Assembly (NCBI RefSeq): GCF_021732705.1
Contig: NZ_JAKFUM010000010.1
Coordinates: 186,001-250,000, forward strand
DNA: 64,000 nt
Reading direction: 5' to 3'
Origin: Nevskia sp.
GTDB taxonomy: Bacteria > Pseudomonadota > Gammaproteobacteria > Nevskiales > Nevskiaceae
This document shows, piece after piece, positions 19,111 to 29,766 of the stretch (positions within the stretch are counted from its first letter, which is position 1; each line of letters opens with the position of its first letter). Both the position numbers and the translations under genes were made by a program. Below the pieces are notes generated by a model. The model had not been told where the DNA came from, ran no database searches, and saw only the letters and a program-made list of their open reading frames with translations.

Positions 19111-20259
19111 ATGACTCAGTTACTCAGCTATCACCAGAAACGGCAAGCGGCGCGTTTGTACTACTTTTCGCGCCTCGATTACCTGAAAGGGCTCAAGGAG
19201 CGGGTTGATGCGCTGGTCGAATCGATCGACCCTGCCATCGAGCGAGCTCAGCGGCTGGGTGTAGACCGGATATTGACGAACGAGCGCTGGGGCGTGCGGG
19301 ATACGGTCGCCAACTGGACCACGGGTGCCTGGCCTTATTTGAAGTCTTTTCAGGAAGGTGTTGTGAAAGACATTGCCGGCCGAGCCTATGAGCGTTATAG
19401 CGGGTCCGGAGCGAGCGAATGTTGGATGGCTCTTAATGAATTCTCGATGATGTGGGCAACCGCGGAACAGGAAGCGGAATTCAAGCAGCGGTTTGATGCG
19501 GTTTATCAATACGCTTTGGAGATTGACGCAGTAGTGCGTCGTCCGTGTTCGCATACGCAAGAGTCGCAGTACGCAAACGCTTGGCTAAGCATCGGCCACT
19601 CAACCATACGTCTACCGAGATTCGTTGTCCGTGAAGACATAGTGGGCCGCAGCGGTGCGGTGCCTTCGAAGACCGGCGTGTATGTTGCCCAGAACGATCC
19701 CTTCAGCGTCTGCCAATTCGCGTGGACCGGTACCTGGATGAAGGAGCGGAAAGAAGGCTATCTGGACGATGCCAACCTGCTGAATGAACTCGGCCGCGAT
19801 GCGGCTCGTGCTGTCGGTCACAAATACCTGTGGGCCGAAGATGTGCGTCTCGTCGAATACCTCAAGAAATCGAAATATGCATCGGATTACTCAAAGTACG
19901 TCAGTGAGAGAAAGACAAGAAGACTGGAAGCAAGCGTCGATGACCCTATCGAGGCCGTCATTTACGTCAGCGAATTCGGCACCGAATCCAAACCCGTCGA
20001 CTGGTATTACGTCGAACTTGTTGAGGGGGAACACGACGATGATCCCGACGGCGATCCATCGGTAGCTGCTTTGGCAGACGAAGTGGGAAACCGCGTAGCA
20101 GACAACCAGCCCTGCCCAAGGTCCGGCTGGTGGGTGTCGCCCGCGAAAGCCACTTCCCGGCGCTACTTCGAGCAAGGCGCTCTCATGCCGTCGCTCGGCA
20201 GCGATTACGGGCTGACAATCTGGCAGTGGGATGTCGATCAATCCGCGCCGAGGCTTTGA
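19111..20259 (+). CDS. Probable immunity protein of the adjacent effector
   Basis: A 382-residue cytoplasmic protein with no signal peptide, starting 17 bases after the effector stop. It is mostly alpha-helical in the first 250 residues and ends in a distinct C-terminal part (PVDWYYVELVEGE, GWWVSPAKATSRRYFEQGA, SDYGLTIWQWD). That architecture resembles the large immunity proteins of polymorphic toxin systems (Imm71/Imm72-like); I could not verify the match. Acidic stretches (EHDDDPDGDP) are typical of toxin-binding proteins. An ATG at 19106 is out of frame; 19111 is the only ATG that fits. GC is lower than surrounding housekeeping genes, as for the effector. Role is inferred from the vgrG-effector-immunity order. 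Confidence 0.65.
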   Translation: MTQLLSYHQKRQAARLYYFSRLDYLKGLKERVDALVESIDPAIERAQRLGVDRILTNERWGVRDTVANWTTGAWPYLKSFQEGVVKDIAGRAYERYSGSGASECWMALNEFSMMWATAEQEAEFKQRFDAVYQYALEIDAVVRRPCSHTQESQYANAWLSIGHSTIRLPRFVVREDIVGRSGAVPSKTGVYVAQNDPFSVCQFAWTGTWMKERKEGYLDDANLLNELGRDAARAVGHKYLWAEDVRLVEYLKKSKYASDYSKYVSERKTRRLEASVDDPIEAVIYVSEFGTESKPVDWYYVELVEGEHDDDPDGDPSVAALADEVGNRVADNQPCPRSGWWVSPAKATSRRYFEQGALMPSLGSDYGLTIWQWDVDQSAPRL

Positions 20260-20279
20260 GCAAGCACCCGCGTCGCGCA

Positions 20280-20393
20280 GCGATCGCAGGCCCGGATTAC
20301 GGCGGGGTGTACCTGCCACTGTATTCGGCTGGCGTTGATACCGATTCGACCCATCCCGGCGTCATCTCCGGCATCCACGCTAAGACTCTGGAT
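20280..20393 (+). pseudogene. Decayed vgrG fragment with an internal deletion
   Basis: Translation in one frame reads AIAGPDYGGVYLP followed directly by LYSAGVDTDSTHPGVISG and IHAKTLD. The intact vgrG has the same two segments (AIAGPDFGEVYLP and FSAGVDTESAHPGVISG, IHTKTLD) separated by about 34 residues. So this is a piece of another vgrG with that part missing. The two copies differ at many bases, which argues against a very recent copy of the neighbour. It begins 21 bases after the immunity gene and ends just before the thiC stop. Confidence 0.8.
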
Positions 20394-20401
20394 GTCTGCG
20401 A

Positions 20402-22321
<1,920 letters not shown>

Positions 22322-22381
22322 TCATGCGAATTCGACGGGAAGACGCGACTGCGGACGCGAGGGCTCGCGCGCGGTCGCAAG

Positions 22382-22482
22382 CCTTCCCTACGCCGGGCGC
22401 ACTTGCGCCGCGGCCAGGTTCCAAGGGTTTGTTCTCAGCCTGCCGCGCGGAATCCCTTCCCGCGGCCGGCACCCCCGGCTTC
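22382..22482 (-). promoter_or_regulatory. TPP riboswitch (THI element) of thiC
   Basis: Read on the minus strand, the leader contains the conserved THI-box pieces in order: GCCGGGGGTGCC, GGCTGAGA, ACCCTTGGAACCTG and CGGCGTAGGGAAGG. These form the pyrimidine- and pyrophosphate-sensing helices of the TPP riboswitch. It lies about 70 bases before the thiC start, consistent with control of translation or early termination. Confidence 0.95.
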
Positions 22483-22563
22483 AATACCGCGACGATAGGC
22501 CAGCCGGGCAGGTGTCGCAAGCGCGCGACGTGCGGCCCCGCGGCGCCGCTACACTGCCGCGCC

Positions 22564-23136
22564 ATGCAATTCCGCCATCACGACATCATCTACCGTCAGG
22601 GCGACGACTGCCCCGGCGCCTGTTGCGTGCTGCAGGGCCACGTGAAGCTGACGCGGCTGAACCGTGATGGCGATGCCGGTACGGTGGCGCTGCTGAAGGC
22701 GGGCGACTGGTTCGGCGCGCTCGATGGTCATCCCGGCGCCGCAGTGGAAACGGCCGTGGCCAAAGGCGTGACCCGGCTCCGCGTGCTGCCGCGCACGCCA
22801 CCGCGCGAGCCAAGCGATGCGGCGGCGATCATCGAATCCCTCGCGCGCCGCCAGCGGTTTCTGGAACTGAGGCTGGACGCGCTGCTGCGGCTGGATGTCC
22901 GCGCACGACTCGCGGCGGTGCTGCTCGATCTGGCGACGTTCTGCGGCCAGCACTGCCGGCACGGTCACGAAATCGATGTGCGGCTGACGCATCAGGAGCT
23001 GGCCGAGCTGTCCGGCGTCAGCCGGCCGGTGGTCACGGCCACGCTCAATCAGTGGCGCAAGGATGGCTGCCTGCGCTACACCCGCGAGTACATCTGCATC
23101 GAACGTCGGGACGTGTTCACGCAGCTTCTGGCCTGA
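22564..23136 (+). CDS. Crp/Fnr-family transcription regulator, short form
   Basis: A 190-residue regulator with an N-terminal cyclic-nucleotide-binding-like beta-roll (FRHHDIIYRQGDDCPGACCVL, GHVKLTRL) and a C-terminal winged helix-turn-helix at about residues 143-165 (HQELAELSGVSRPVVTATLN). It is about 20-40 residues shorter than CRP or FNR because the beta-roll is abbreviated. The recognition helix lacks both the CRP R-E-x3-R and the FNR E-x2-S-R pattern, so its target site is not predictable. It is divergent from thiC and directly upstream of a cytochrome P460 gene, a plausible target. Ligand unknown. Confidence 0.85.
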   Translation: MQFRHHDIIYRQGDDCPGACCVLQGHVKLTRLNRDGDAGTVALLKAGDWFGALDGHPGAAVETAVAKGVTRLRVLPRTPPREPSDAAAIIESLARRQRFLELRLDALLRLDVRARLAAVLLDLATFCGQHCRHGHEIDVRLTHQELAELSGVSRPVVTATLNQWRKDGCLRYTREYICIERRDVFTQLLA

Positions 23137-23217
23137 ATTGTCATCGGCAAGACAGACGTTCGCCGAGTCACCGCCGACACTGCCGGGGTTGCGCTTGGCA
23201 ACGCCCGGAGATTCAGC

Positions 23218-23787
23218 ATGCTGCGACTCGTCACTTCCCATTTCCGCGCCGGCATCGCGGTTGCCTTCGCATGGTCCACCACCGGCGCAATTGCGGCTGG
23301 GCCGGAACGCGCGCCGTTCTCGCCGTATGTCGACGCCAGGGGCACGATCACGCTGCCGAAGGACTTCCGCACCCGCTGGACCCATCTCGGTTCGTGGGTC
23401 GTGCAGCAGGACGGTGCGCCGGGCCAAGGCTTTCACGATGTCTATACCGAGCCGGCCAGCGCTGCGAGCTTCCGCAAGACCGGGCAATGGCCGGATGGCG
23501 CGACCCTGGTCAAGGAGATTCGCGGCATCACATCCGGGCCGCTGACCACCGGGCCGGCGCTGTGGGCCGGCGACAACAAGGTCTGGTTCGTCATGGTCAA
23601 GGACAGCAAGGGTCGCCATGCCGGCAACGGCAACTGGGGCGATGGCTGGGGCTGGGCGCTGTTCGATGCGAAGCAGCCATCGACCAACGCCTCCGTCAGC
23701 TATCAGAAGGACTGCCTCGGCTGCCACACGCCAGCCAAAGCCACGGACTGGGTGTTTCTGCAGGGCTATCCGACGCTGGCGCGTTGA
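23218..23787 (+). CDS. Cytochrome P460 family protein
   Basis: A 189-residue periplasmic c-type cytochrome. The signal peptide covers about residues 1-26 (AFAWSTTGAIAAG). A single haem-attachment motif CLGCH is at 166-170 near the C-terminus, as in cytochrome P460, where the haem is also crosslinked to a Lys. Family members oxidise hydroxylamine or handle NO. The mature part starts PYVDARGTITLPKDFRTRW, a typical P460 opening. It lies 81 bases after the Crp/Fnr-type regulator on the same strand and may be controlled by it. Its neighbour pair suggests nitrosative-stress or redox sensing; this is inference. Confidence 0.88.
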   Translation: MLRLVTSHFRAGIAVAFAWSTTGAIAAGPERAPFSPYVDARGTITLPKDFRTRWTHLGSWVVQQDGAPGQGFHDVYTEPASAASFRKTGQWPDGATLVKEIRGITSGPLTTGPALWAGDNKVWFVMVKDSKGRHAGNGNWGDGWGWALFDAKQPSTNASVSYQKDCLGCHTPAKATDWVFLQGYPTLAR

Positions 23788-23881
23788 GTGTCGTCCCGCC
23801 CCGCCGCGTCTGCGTACCGGCCGGTTTCGCCCGCGCGCCCCCCATGCGTGACCCGCCGAGTGACGGCTGAACGGCGTGCGC

Positions 23882-24259
23882 CTACTTCTTCACGGCATGC
23901 GCGTCGTCCAGCATCGCCTGCGTTTCGGCCGGCGACATCAGGAAATCCTTGTTCAGGTCGTAGCGCGCCAGATGATCGGAGCCGACGGTTTCGGCGCGGC
24001 CATTGGCGGTGGCGGGATCAGCCTTGGTCTTGTCGCGCTTGACCAGCGGCTTGTCCTTGGCCAGATCACTCAGATCGCCTGAACCGGGCGCGGGCGTTCC
24101 GTTCACGGCGTCCGGCATCGGCGTTTTCGGCGGGGTTCTGGCCGTGGCTGCGTCCTTTGGCGCAGCCGGTTCGGCCGCGCTGAGGACGCCGGCCATCGAA
24201 CTGGCGGTGGCAACAGCAGCGACAACGGCCAGGCAACCGAGCGTGGACATTCGGGACAT
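23882..24259 (-). CDS. Periplasmic protein with one EF-hand
   Basis: A 125-residue exported protein. A signal peptide (about 1-28: STLGCLAVVAAVATASSMAG) precedes a low-complexity Ala/Pro/Lys region. One canonical EF-hand loop lies at residues 101-112 (DLNKDFLMSPAE), with Asp101, Asn103, Asp105 and Glu112 positioned for Ca2+. The rest has no recognisable fold. The ATG at 24259 has GGAGA upstream at good spacing, so the longer open frame to 24472 is not used. It is divergent from the ammonium transporter. Calcium binding is a family expectation, not shown. Confidence 0.75.
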   Translation of the reverse strand: MSRMSTLGCLAVVAAVATASSMAGVLSAAEPAAPKDAATARTPPKTPMPDAVNGTPAPGSGDLSDLAKDKPLVKRDKTKADPATANGRAETVGSDHLARYDLNKDFLMSPAETQAMLDDAHAVKK

Positions 24260-24508
24260 GTGATTCTCCGGCAGCAGCGCGTCGGGAGTGGCGCATCGGT
24301 GGAAGGTCCACGGTTGATGCCAGCCGATAAATCCAAGGCAATCATGGGCTTGGAGATCAAGCGAGCGCCGAGCCGCGCTGACACCGGTCGAATCTGCCGA
24401 TCCGTCGCCAACCTTGCCGATCGCGGCAGTCGGCCACGGCGGCGACGTGCGTGGCGCTGTTCTTGCGTCCACCGCGCGGTCATTCTTCCGAAGCCGGACA
24501 GGTCAGTC

Positions 24509-25819
24509 ATGGACGCAAACCCCCGGATGCGCCGCCGTACGCGTGCTGCCATCGCGCTGTGCGCCGCCGGCAGCCCGTCCGCTCACGCGGCGGGTGTGCT
24601 CGATACGCCGTCCGACATCGCCTGGGTCGCGATGTCCGCCGCGCTGGTGTTCTTCATGCAGGCCGGCTTCGCGCTGCTCGAAGGCGGCATGGCGCGGGCG
24701 AAGAACGCGACCAACGTGATCATGAAGAACTACGCCGACATGTGCTACGGCGCGCTGGCGTTCTGGCTGCTCGGCTACGGTCTGATGTTCGGCGCCAACC
24801 ACAGCGGCTGGATCGGCACCAGCGACTTCGCGCCGGATCTGGCCAACGGCCGCAGCGCCGTGTTCTTCATTTTCCAGATCATGTTCGCGGCCACGGCCGC
24901 GACCATCGTCTCGGGTGCCGTGGCGGAGCGCATGCGCTTCTGGCCGTACGTCATCGGCTCGATGCTGGTCACCGGGCTGATCTACCCGGTGTTCGGCGCG
25001 TGGGTCTGGGGCAGCTTCGAGCGCGGTGACGGCTGGCTGAAGCAGCTCGGCTTCATCGACTTCGCCGGCTCGACCGTCGTGCATTCGATCGGCGGATGGT
25101 CGGCGCTCGCGGCGGTGATCGTGCTCGGCCCGCGGCTCGGCCGCTTCGCGCCGAGCGGTGCGGCGCGCGACATTCCCGGCCACAACCTGCCGCTGATGGC
25201 GCTCGGAGTTTTCATCCTGTGGCTCGGCTGGTTCGGCTTCAACGGCGGCTCGACGTTGGCCGCGACCGCCGACATCGGCCTTATTGCGGTCAACACCCAT
25301 CTCGCCGGCTGTCTCGGCTTCATCGGCGCGAACGCCGCGCAGCGCGTGCTGAATCGACCGGTGCTGATGACCACGGCGATCAATGGCGCCGTCGCCGGGC
25401 TGGTGGCGATCACCGCCGGCTGTGCCACGATGTCGCCGCCGTTCGCGCTGCTGACCGGCTTCGTCGCCGGCGGGCTGATGATTCTCGCCACCGACGCCAT
25501 GGCGCGGCTGAAGCTCGACGACATGGTTGGCGCGGTCCCGGTGCACGCCGTCGGCGGCGTCTGGGGCACGTTCGCCGCCGGGCTGTTCTACCGCGGCGAT
25601 CTGTTCGACCCTTCGCGGATCATCGTGCAGCTGATCGGCATCGGCACCGCATTCGCGTGGGCGTTCCCGATGGCCTACGCCGTGTTCTGGACCTTGTCGC
25701 GGACCATCGGCCTGCGCGCCGACAGCCGCCACGAACAGCGCGGGCTCGACATTTCCGAGCATTATGAAATCGGCTACCCCGAGTTCCAGCGCGACCTGAC
25801 TCACGCTGGCAAGGAATGA
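24509..25819 (+). CDS. amt: Ammonium transporter (Amt)
   Basis: A 436-residue ammonium channel with an N-terminal signal-like segment and 11 transmembrane helices. Family landmarks are visible: DIAWVAMSAALVFFMQAGFA, FALLEGGMARAKN, DFAGSTVVHSIGG with the first pore His, and VHAVGGVWGTFAAGLF with the second pore His. The ATG at 24509 (MDANPRMRR) is used; the earlier frame is not protein-like. The stop overlaps the next gene by 4 bases (ATGA). A glnK PII gene, the usual partner of amt, is not seen here. Confidence 0.95.
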   Translation: MDANPRMRRRTRAAIALCAAGSPSAHAAGVLDTPSDIAWVAMSAALVFFMQAGFALLEGGMARAKNATNVIMKNYADMCYGALAFWLLGYGLMFGANHSGWIGTSDFAPDLANGRSAVFFIFQIMFAATAATIVSGAVAERMRFWPYVIGSMLVTGLIYPVFGAWVWGSFERGDGWLKQLGFIDFAGSTVVHSIGGWSALAAVIVLGPRLGRFAPSGAARDIPGHNLPLMALGVFILWLGWFGFNGGSTLAATADIGLIAVNTHLAGCLGFIGANAAQRVLNRPVLMTTAINGAVAGLVAITAGCATMSPPFALLTGFVAGGLMILATDAMARLKLDDMVGAVPVHAVGGVWGTFAAGLFYRGDLFDPSRIIVQLIGIGTAFAWAFPMAYAVFWTLSRTIGLRADSRHEQRGLDISEHYEIGYPEFQRDLTHAGKE

Positions 25820-26502
25820 CCGTGGCAGACGCTGCCTTCGAGCGCCGGAAAGCGGCGATCCTGATCGGCCTGCGCGCGGCGCTGGACGAAACCGCCGCGC
25901 AATCCGCGCTGGACCTGTGGGCACATGCGTATGGCCCGACGCGGCCGCTCGCGATCGTCGATTTCGTGGCCGATCTCGAACGGCTGCAGGCCCTGCCGCC
26001 GAAGCGCAGCGGTGCCGTGCGGCTGGCGCTGTATCAGGCGCTGATCCAGCACGATGCGCCGAAGGCTCGGGTGGCTGCGCCGTCGCCGCCCGCTATCGAA
26101 CCCGCTGCTGCGGCGGTCGAGCCACCACCGGTCGCCGTACCTCCAGCAGCAAGCGATCGACCGGCAATGGCGATCTTCCGCGCGCTGACGATGAGCCTGC
26201 GCATCGGCATCGACGCGTCCGGCCCGGCGGCGCAGCGCGAGTTCGCGATCGCGCTGGCGCGTGCCGGCACGGTCGCCCGGGTGAAGCCAGCAGATTTGCT
26301 GCTGGTCTGGTTCGCGAGCCAGTCCTGGGCGGCACTGGCCGATGCCGACGACGCACGGCTGGCCGACACCCTGCACGCGATCTACGTCGCCGCCGCCGAA
26401 ACCCTGGGCCCGGTGCAGGCGGACCGCCTGCTGAGCCGCGCGGTCAGCGAGGCGCAGGCATTGCCCGAGTCGCGGCTGTTTCCACCATCGCGGCTGCTTT
26501 GA
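25816..26502 (+). CDS. Unknown protein translationally coupled to amt
   Basis: A 228-residue protein with no signal peptide or membrane segment. Its ATG overlaps the amt stop (ATGA), so it is likely co-translated. Two helical regions (residues 1-80 and 120-225) flank a Pro/Ala linker (PSPPAIEPAAAAVEPPPVAV). I recognise no family, and no PII-type T-loop is present. Position suggests a role with ammonium uptake; that is inference only. Confidence 0.7.
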   Translation: MTVADAAFERRKAAILIGLRAALDETAAQSALDLWAHAYGPTRPLAIVDFVADLERLQALPPKRSGAVRLALYQALIQHDAPKARVAAPSPPAIEPAAAAVEPPPVAVPPAASDRPAMAIFRALTMSLRIGIDASGPAAQREFAIALARAGTVARVKPADLLLVWFASQSWAALADADDARLADTLHAIYVAAAETLGPVQADRLLSRAVSEAQALPESRLFPPSRLL

Positions 26503-26523
26503 TCGCAGCGCGGGTCAATCGCC

Positions 26524-27057
26524 TCAGACGATGCGCTCGGCCCGGTGCCGCGCCGCGAACCACAGGCCGACGAACACCCGCGGATCGCAGCGCTTGCCAG
26601 CCGCCATCTGTGCCAGCAGCCATTCGGTGGCGCCGGCCAGCGGCACCAGATGCACGGTGATGTTTTCGCCTTCCACGCCGCCGCCGGCGTGCACGCGGAC
26701 CAGTTCGCTGGCGTAGTAGAAATGCAGCAGCTCGGACGACATGCCGGGCGCCGTCGGCCCGGTGAGGATGTGTTCGATCTTGCCCGCGCGAAAGCCGGTT
26801 TCCTCTTCCAGCTCGCGCAGCGCGGCGGCCTCGAACGCTTCGTCCGCATGCTCGGCCTCGTCCCCGATGATGCCGGCCGGCAGTTCCAGCGATGCGGCCT
26901 GCAGCGGCACCCGGTACTGCTCGACCATCACCAGCTCGCCGGCATCGGTCACCGCGGCGATGAACGCCGCGCCCTTGGCGTTGGTGCGGGCCACGTACTC
27001 CCAGCGGCCATCGCGCAGCAGGCGCAGGAATTTTCCTTCGTGCAGGGTTTCGATCAT
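26524..27057 (-). CDS. Nudix hydrolase, ADP-ribose pyrophosphatase-like
   Basis: A 177-residue Nudix enzyme. The Nudix box is at about residues 62-88, ending AALRELEEETGF, with the catalytic Glu residues in REL-EE-G. The N-terminal strand (LLRDGRWEYVAR) and the post-box GLTAPGMSSELLHFYYA-like region (GPTAPGMSSE) are typical of the ADP-ribose pyrophosphatase subgroup (NudF-like), which hydrolyses ADP-ribose or related nucleoside diphosphate sugars. Complete, cytoplasmic. It stands alone, convergent with the amt-linked gene. Confidence 0.9.
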   Translation of the reverse strand: MIETLHEGKFLRLLRDGRWEYVARTNAKGAAFIAAVTDAGELVMVEQYRVPLQAASLELPAGIIGDEAEHADEAFEAAALRELEEETGFRAGKIEHILTGPTAPGMSSELLHFYYASELVRVHAGGGVEGENITVHLVPLAGATEWLLAQMAAGKRCDPRVFVGLWFAARHRAERIV

Positions 27058-27154
27058 GGAACTCGGTCGGCGTCGGTCGTACCGTCATTATCCGATGGAT
27101 TGCCCTCGCCGCTGGCCGCGCCTCGCGACCACGTTGCCAGGCCGCTCAGGCCGC

Positions 27155-27829
27155 TCAGGCCGGAAAGATCCGATGGACGCTGCGAATCGCGAAATGATGC
27201 TTGTCGAGCTTTTGCGCGTAGATCTTCCACTGTCCGCCCACTCGCACGCCGATGACGTTGATCGAGCGGCTCGTAATGTCGTAGCTGTTGCGCCCGTAGG
27301 TCAGTTGCCCGGCGGTGGCGGCCAGACGGTTGTTGAGCTGCACGCCGTTCTCGGCCACAGTGGGCTGGATATGGGCGACATCGACGGACCCCGGTGCGCC
27401 AGCCACCGCTCGGGCGACGAAGGTGCAGCCGGTGAGCTTGGCCGTCACCATCAGATCCGGCCCGTTGGCATCAAGGCGATACCAGACGATGGGCGCCGCC
27501 GCGTTCGCAGCCGCCGTGAACAGGCCGTGGACCCACACCGGGTGGCCCTCGCCCAGTTGCCCGATGCCGCCCTGCAAGGTGAACGACTGCGTCGCGTGCA
27601 GGTTCTGGGTTCGCAGCACGGTGCCGGGCCGGTGGCCGCCGCCACCATTGAACAGGTGAACCTGGTAGACGCCGGAGGCGGCCGGGTCGTAATTGTTCTG
27701 GATCGGATAGGTTCGGAGGAACTTGCGCGGCTCGGCCCGCAGTTGTTGCAGGGCCACGCCGGGGCGCAGCAAACGCCCGGCATTCCATTCGTTGTTGAGA
27801 TAAGTGCGGTACTCGGGGTTCATCGCCAT
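27155..27829 (-). CDS. Unknown 224-residue protein
   Basis: The ATG at 27829 follows AGGAG at 7 bases, a convincing start. The product is soluble, with no signal peptide, and beta-rich (YQVHLFNGGGGHRPGTVLR, LMVTAKLTGCTFVARAV). It has one Cys in TGCTFVA, a later His in DVAHIQPT and a C-terminal YAQKLDKHHFAI. A Cys-His spacing of this kind occurs in papain-like effector proteases, but the overall sequence does not match a family I know, so no function is claimed. It is flanked by the Nudix gene and an acyl-CoA synthetase. Confidence 0.7.
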   Translation of the reverse strand: MAMNPEYRTYLNNEWNAGRLLRPGVALQQLRAEPRKFLRTYPIQNNYDPAASGVYQVHLFNGGGGHRPGTVLRTQNLHATQSFTLQGGIGQLGEGHPVWVHGLFTAAANAAAPIVWYRLDANGPDLMVTAKLTGCTFVARAVAGAPGSVDVAHIQPTVAENGVQLNNRLAATAGQLTYGRNSYDITSRSINVIGVRVGGQWKIYAQKLDKHHFAIRSVHRIFPA

Positions 27830-28037
27830 GGTGGACTCCTGCCGGACTCGGCATCGATCAAGGCGCGAAACAGGAAGGACACGCGAGCCGCCTCGCGCCG
27901 CAGCGGTGGCCGGATTATCGTCACGCGGCGGCGCAGCCGGAAAGTCGGTCATGCGGCTGACGGCGTCGAGACCGGCTGCCGGTCACACTTCGGATACGGG
28001 GAACAGCGGGCCGACGGCCAGCCGGCGCTGTTCGCCG

Positions 28038-29624
28038 TCAGTCGCTCGCGAACAGCCCGGCGTGCTGCAGCCGCAGTTCGGCCTTGCGAATCTTGCCGGT
28101 GGCGGTCATCGGCAGCTGCTCGAGCACCAGCACACGCTTCGGTCGCTGGAAACTGCCGAGGCGCTCGTGGCAATGGGCCAGCACGTCGGCTTCGGTGACG
28201 TTGGCACCCGGCCGCGGCTGGACCACGGCGCAAACCGCCTCACCCCAGCGCGCATGCGGCAGGCCGATTGCGGCAGCGATCGCGATGCCGGGATGGCTCA
28301 GCAGCGCCTCCTCGACCAGTGCCGATGCCACGTTCTCGCCGCCGGTCTTGATCATGTCCTTCTTGCGGTCGACGAACTGCAGCTGGCCGCAGGCGTCGAC
28401 GAAACCGAGATCGCCCGAGTGATGCCAGCCGTGGCGGCGGACTTCGGCCGTCGCGTCCTCGTTGCGGTAATAGCCGTTCATGACCTGCGGCCCGCGCCAG
28501 CAGATCTCGCCGATGCTGCCGGGCGGCAACTCGCGACCGTCATCGTCGAGCACGGCCTGATCGGTCAGCGGCGTCGGCTGGCCCCAGCAGTTCGCGCCCG
28601 GATTCTCGGTCGGCGTGCCGCCGAGATGGATCGTCGGACACGGCGTGAACTCGGTCTGCCCGCCCGGCAGATCGAACTGGCAACCGAACGTGGCCTCCAG
28701 CCGCGCCACCGTCTCCGGATCCATCGTCGCCATCGCATAGGTGCAGCGCTGCAGGGACGAAAAATCGCGCGTCGCAAGGTCCGGTACGGCCAGCATCGCT
28801 TTCCACATCACCGGCAGGCCGACAAAGCTCGACACCCGTTCCGCTTCCATCAGATCGGCGACGCGTGCGGCGTCGAAGCCGCGCAGGCTGACCACGCGGC
28901 CGCCCAGCATCATCGTCATGATCTGCCCGACTTCCGCCGCGATGTGGAACTGCGGCAGCACGTTGAGCGCGGTGTACGGCTTGCGATAGCCGTAGCCGAT
29001 GGCGTTAGCGTAGCCGGCCAGCACCAGCGCCAAATGCGAGCTCATCACGCCTTTCGGCTTCGACGTGGTGCCGCTGGTGTACATGATTTGCGCGGTGTCG
29101 CGATCATGGATCACGACGTCGTCGATCTCGGCGTCGGATTGACCATCGATCAGGCTCGCAAGGGTCATCTGCCCTCCGTCCGCGTCACCGCCGGCAATGA
29201 TCCGGTGCACGGTCGGCGCCAGCAGCGGATCGACCCCGGCGAACGTCGCCAGCAGCGGCCGTTCGACCACCACGGCCGCGACACCGGCGTGGTTCAGGGT
29301 CCAGCCGACATCGGCCGCGGACTGCGCATAATTGATCGGCACGATGACGATGCCGGACTTGAAGCCCGCGAACAGCGTCGAGATGAAATCCGCGCCGTTG
29401 CCGCAAATCAGCCCGAGCCGATCGCCCTGCTTCAGCCCGAGTGCGCGCAGCCCGCGCGCCAGCCGGTTGACCCTCGTGTTCAGCGCCGCGTAGGTCCACG
29501 CCACGCGGCTGCCGCTGCCGTAGTCGATGAAGCCTTCGACATCCGCGCTGTCCCGCGCACGGCGGCGCAGGACGTCGCCAACGGCGACGCGTTCGATCAG
29601 GTTCAGTTCCAGGACGGGGTCCAT
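28038..29624 (-). CDS. Acyl-CoA synthetase (AMP-dependent, ANL superfamily)
   Basis: A 528-residue adenylate-forming ligase, activating a carboxylic acid with ATP and CoA. The P-loop-like motif YTSGTTSKPKG is at residues 182-192. Motif DLGFVDACGQL and the hinge/C-terminal Lys region (RKKDMIKTGGENV and TATGKIRK, the latter holding the catalytic Lys) are present. The ATG at 29624 has GAGGAG upstream; the frame opens 13 codons earlier. It is closest to medium/long-chain or aryl acyl-CoA synthetases of the CaiC/FadD-like branch. No pathway partner is adjacent; the acyl-CoA dehydrogenases lie 18 kb away. Confidence 0.92.
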   Translation of the reverse strand: MDPVLELNLIERVAVGDVLRRRARDSADVEGFIDYGSGSRVAWTYAALNTRVNRLARGLRALGLKQGDRLGLICGNGADFISTLFAGFKSGIVIVPINYAQSAADVGWTLNHAGVAAVVVERPLLATFAGVDPLLAPTVHRIIAGGDADGGQMTLASLIDGQSDAEIDDVVIHDRDTAQIMYTSGTTSKPKGVMSSHLALVLAGYANAIGYGYRKPYTALNVLPQFHIAAEVGQIMTMMLGGRVVSLRGFDAARVADLMEAERVSSFVGLPVMWKAMLAVPDLATRDFSSLQRCTYAMATMDPETVARLEATFGCQFDLPGGQTEFTPCPTIHLGGTPTENPGANCWGQPTPLTDQAVLDDDGRELPPGSIGEICWRGPQVMNGYYRNEDATAEVRRHGWHHSGDLGFVDACGQLQFVDRKKDMIKTGGENVASALVEEALLSHPGIAIAAAIGLPHARWGEAVCAVVQPRPGANVTEADVLAHCHERLGSFQRPKRVLVLEQLPMTATGKIRKAELRLQHAGLFASD

Positions 29625-29766
29625 CGCACGCTCCTCGCCGGCGGCTCGTGGGCCGTCAGTCATTGGTCATCGGATTGAGCCGTCGCAGAGGCTGCGGCAG
29701 GCGACGCGGGCGCGTCGACCACCGGCCCGCGCGCGCCGGCGGGTTCAGGCGCGCATGGTCGCGGGT

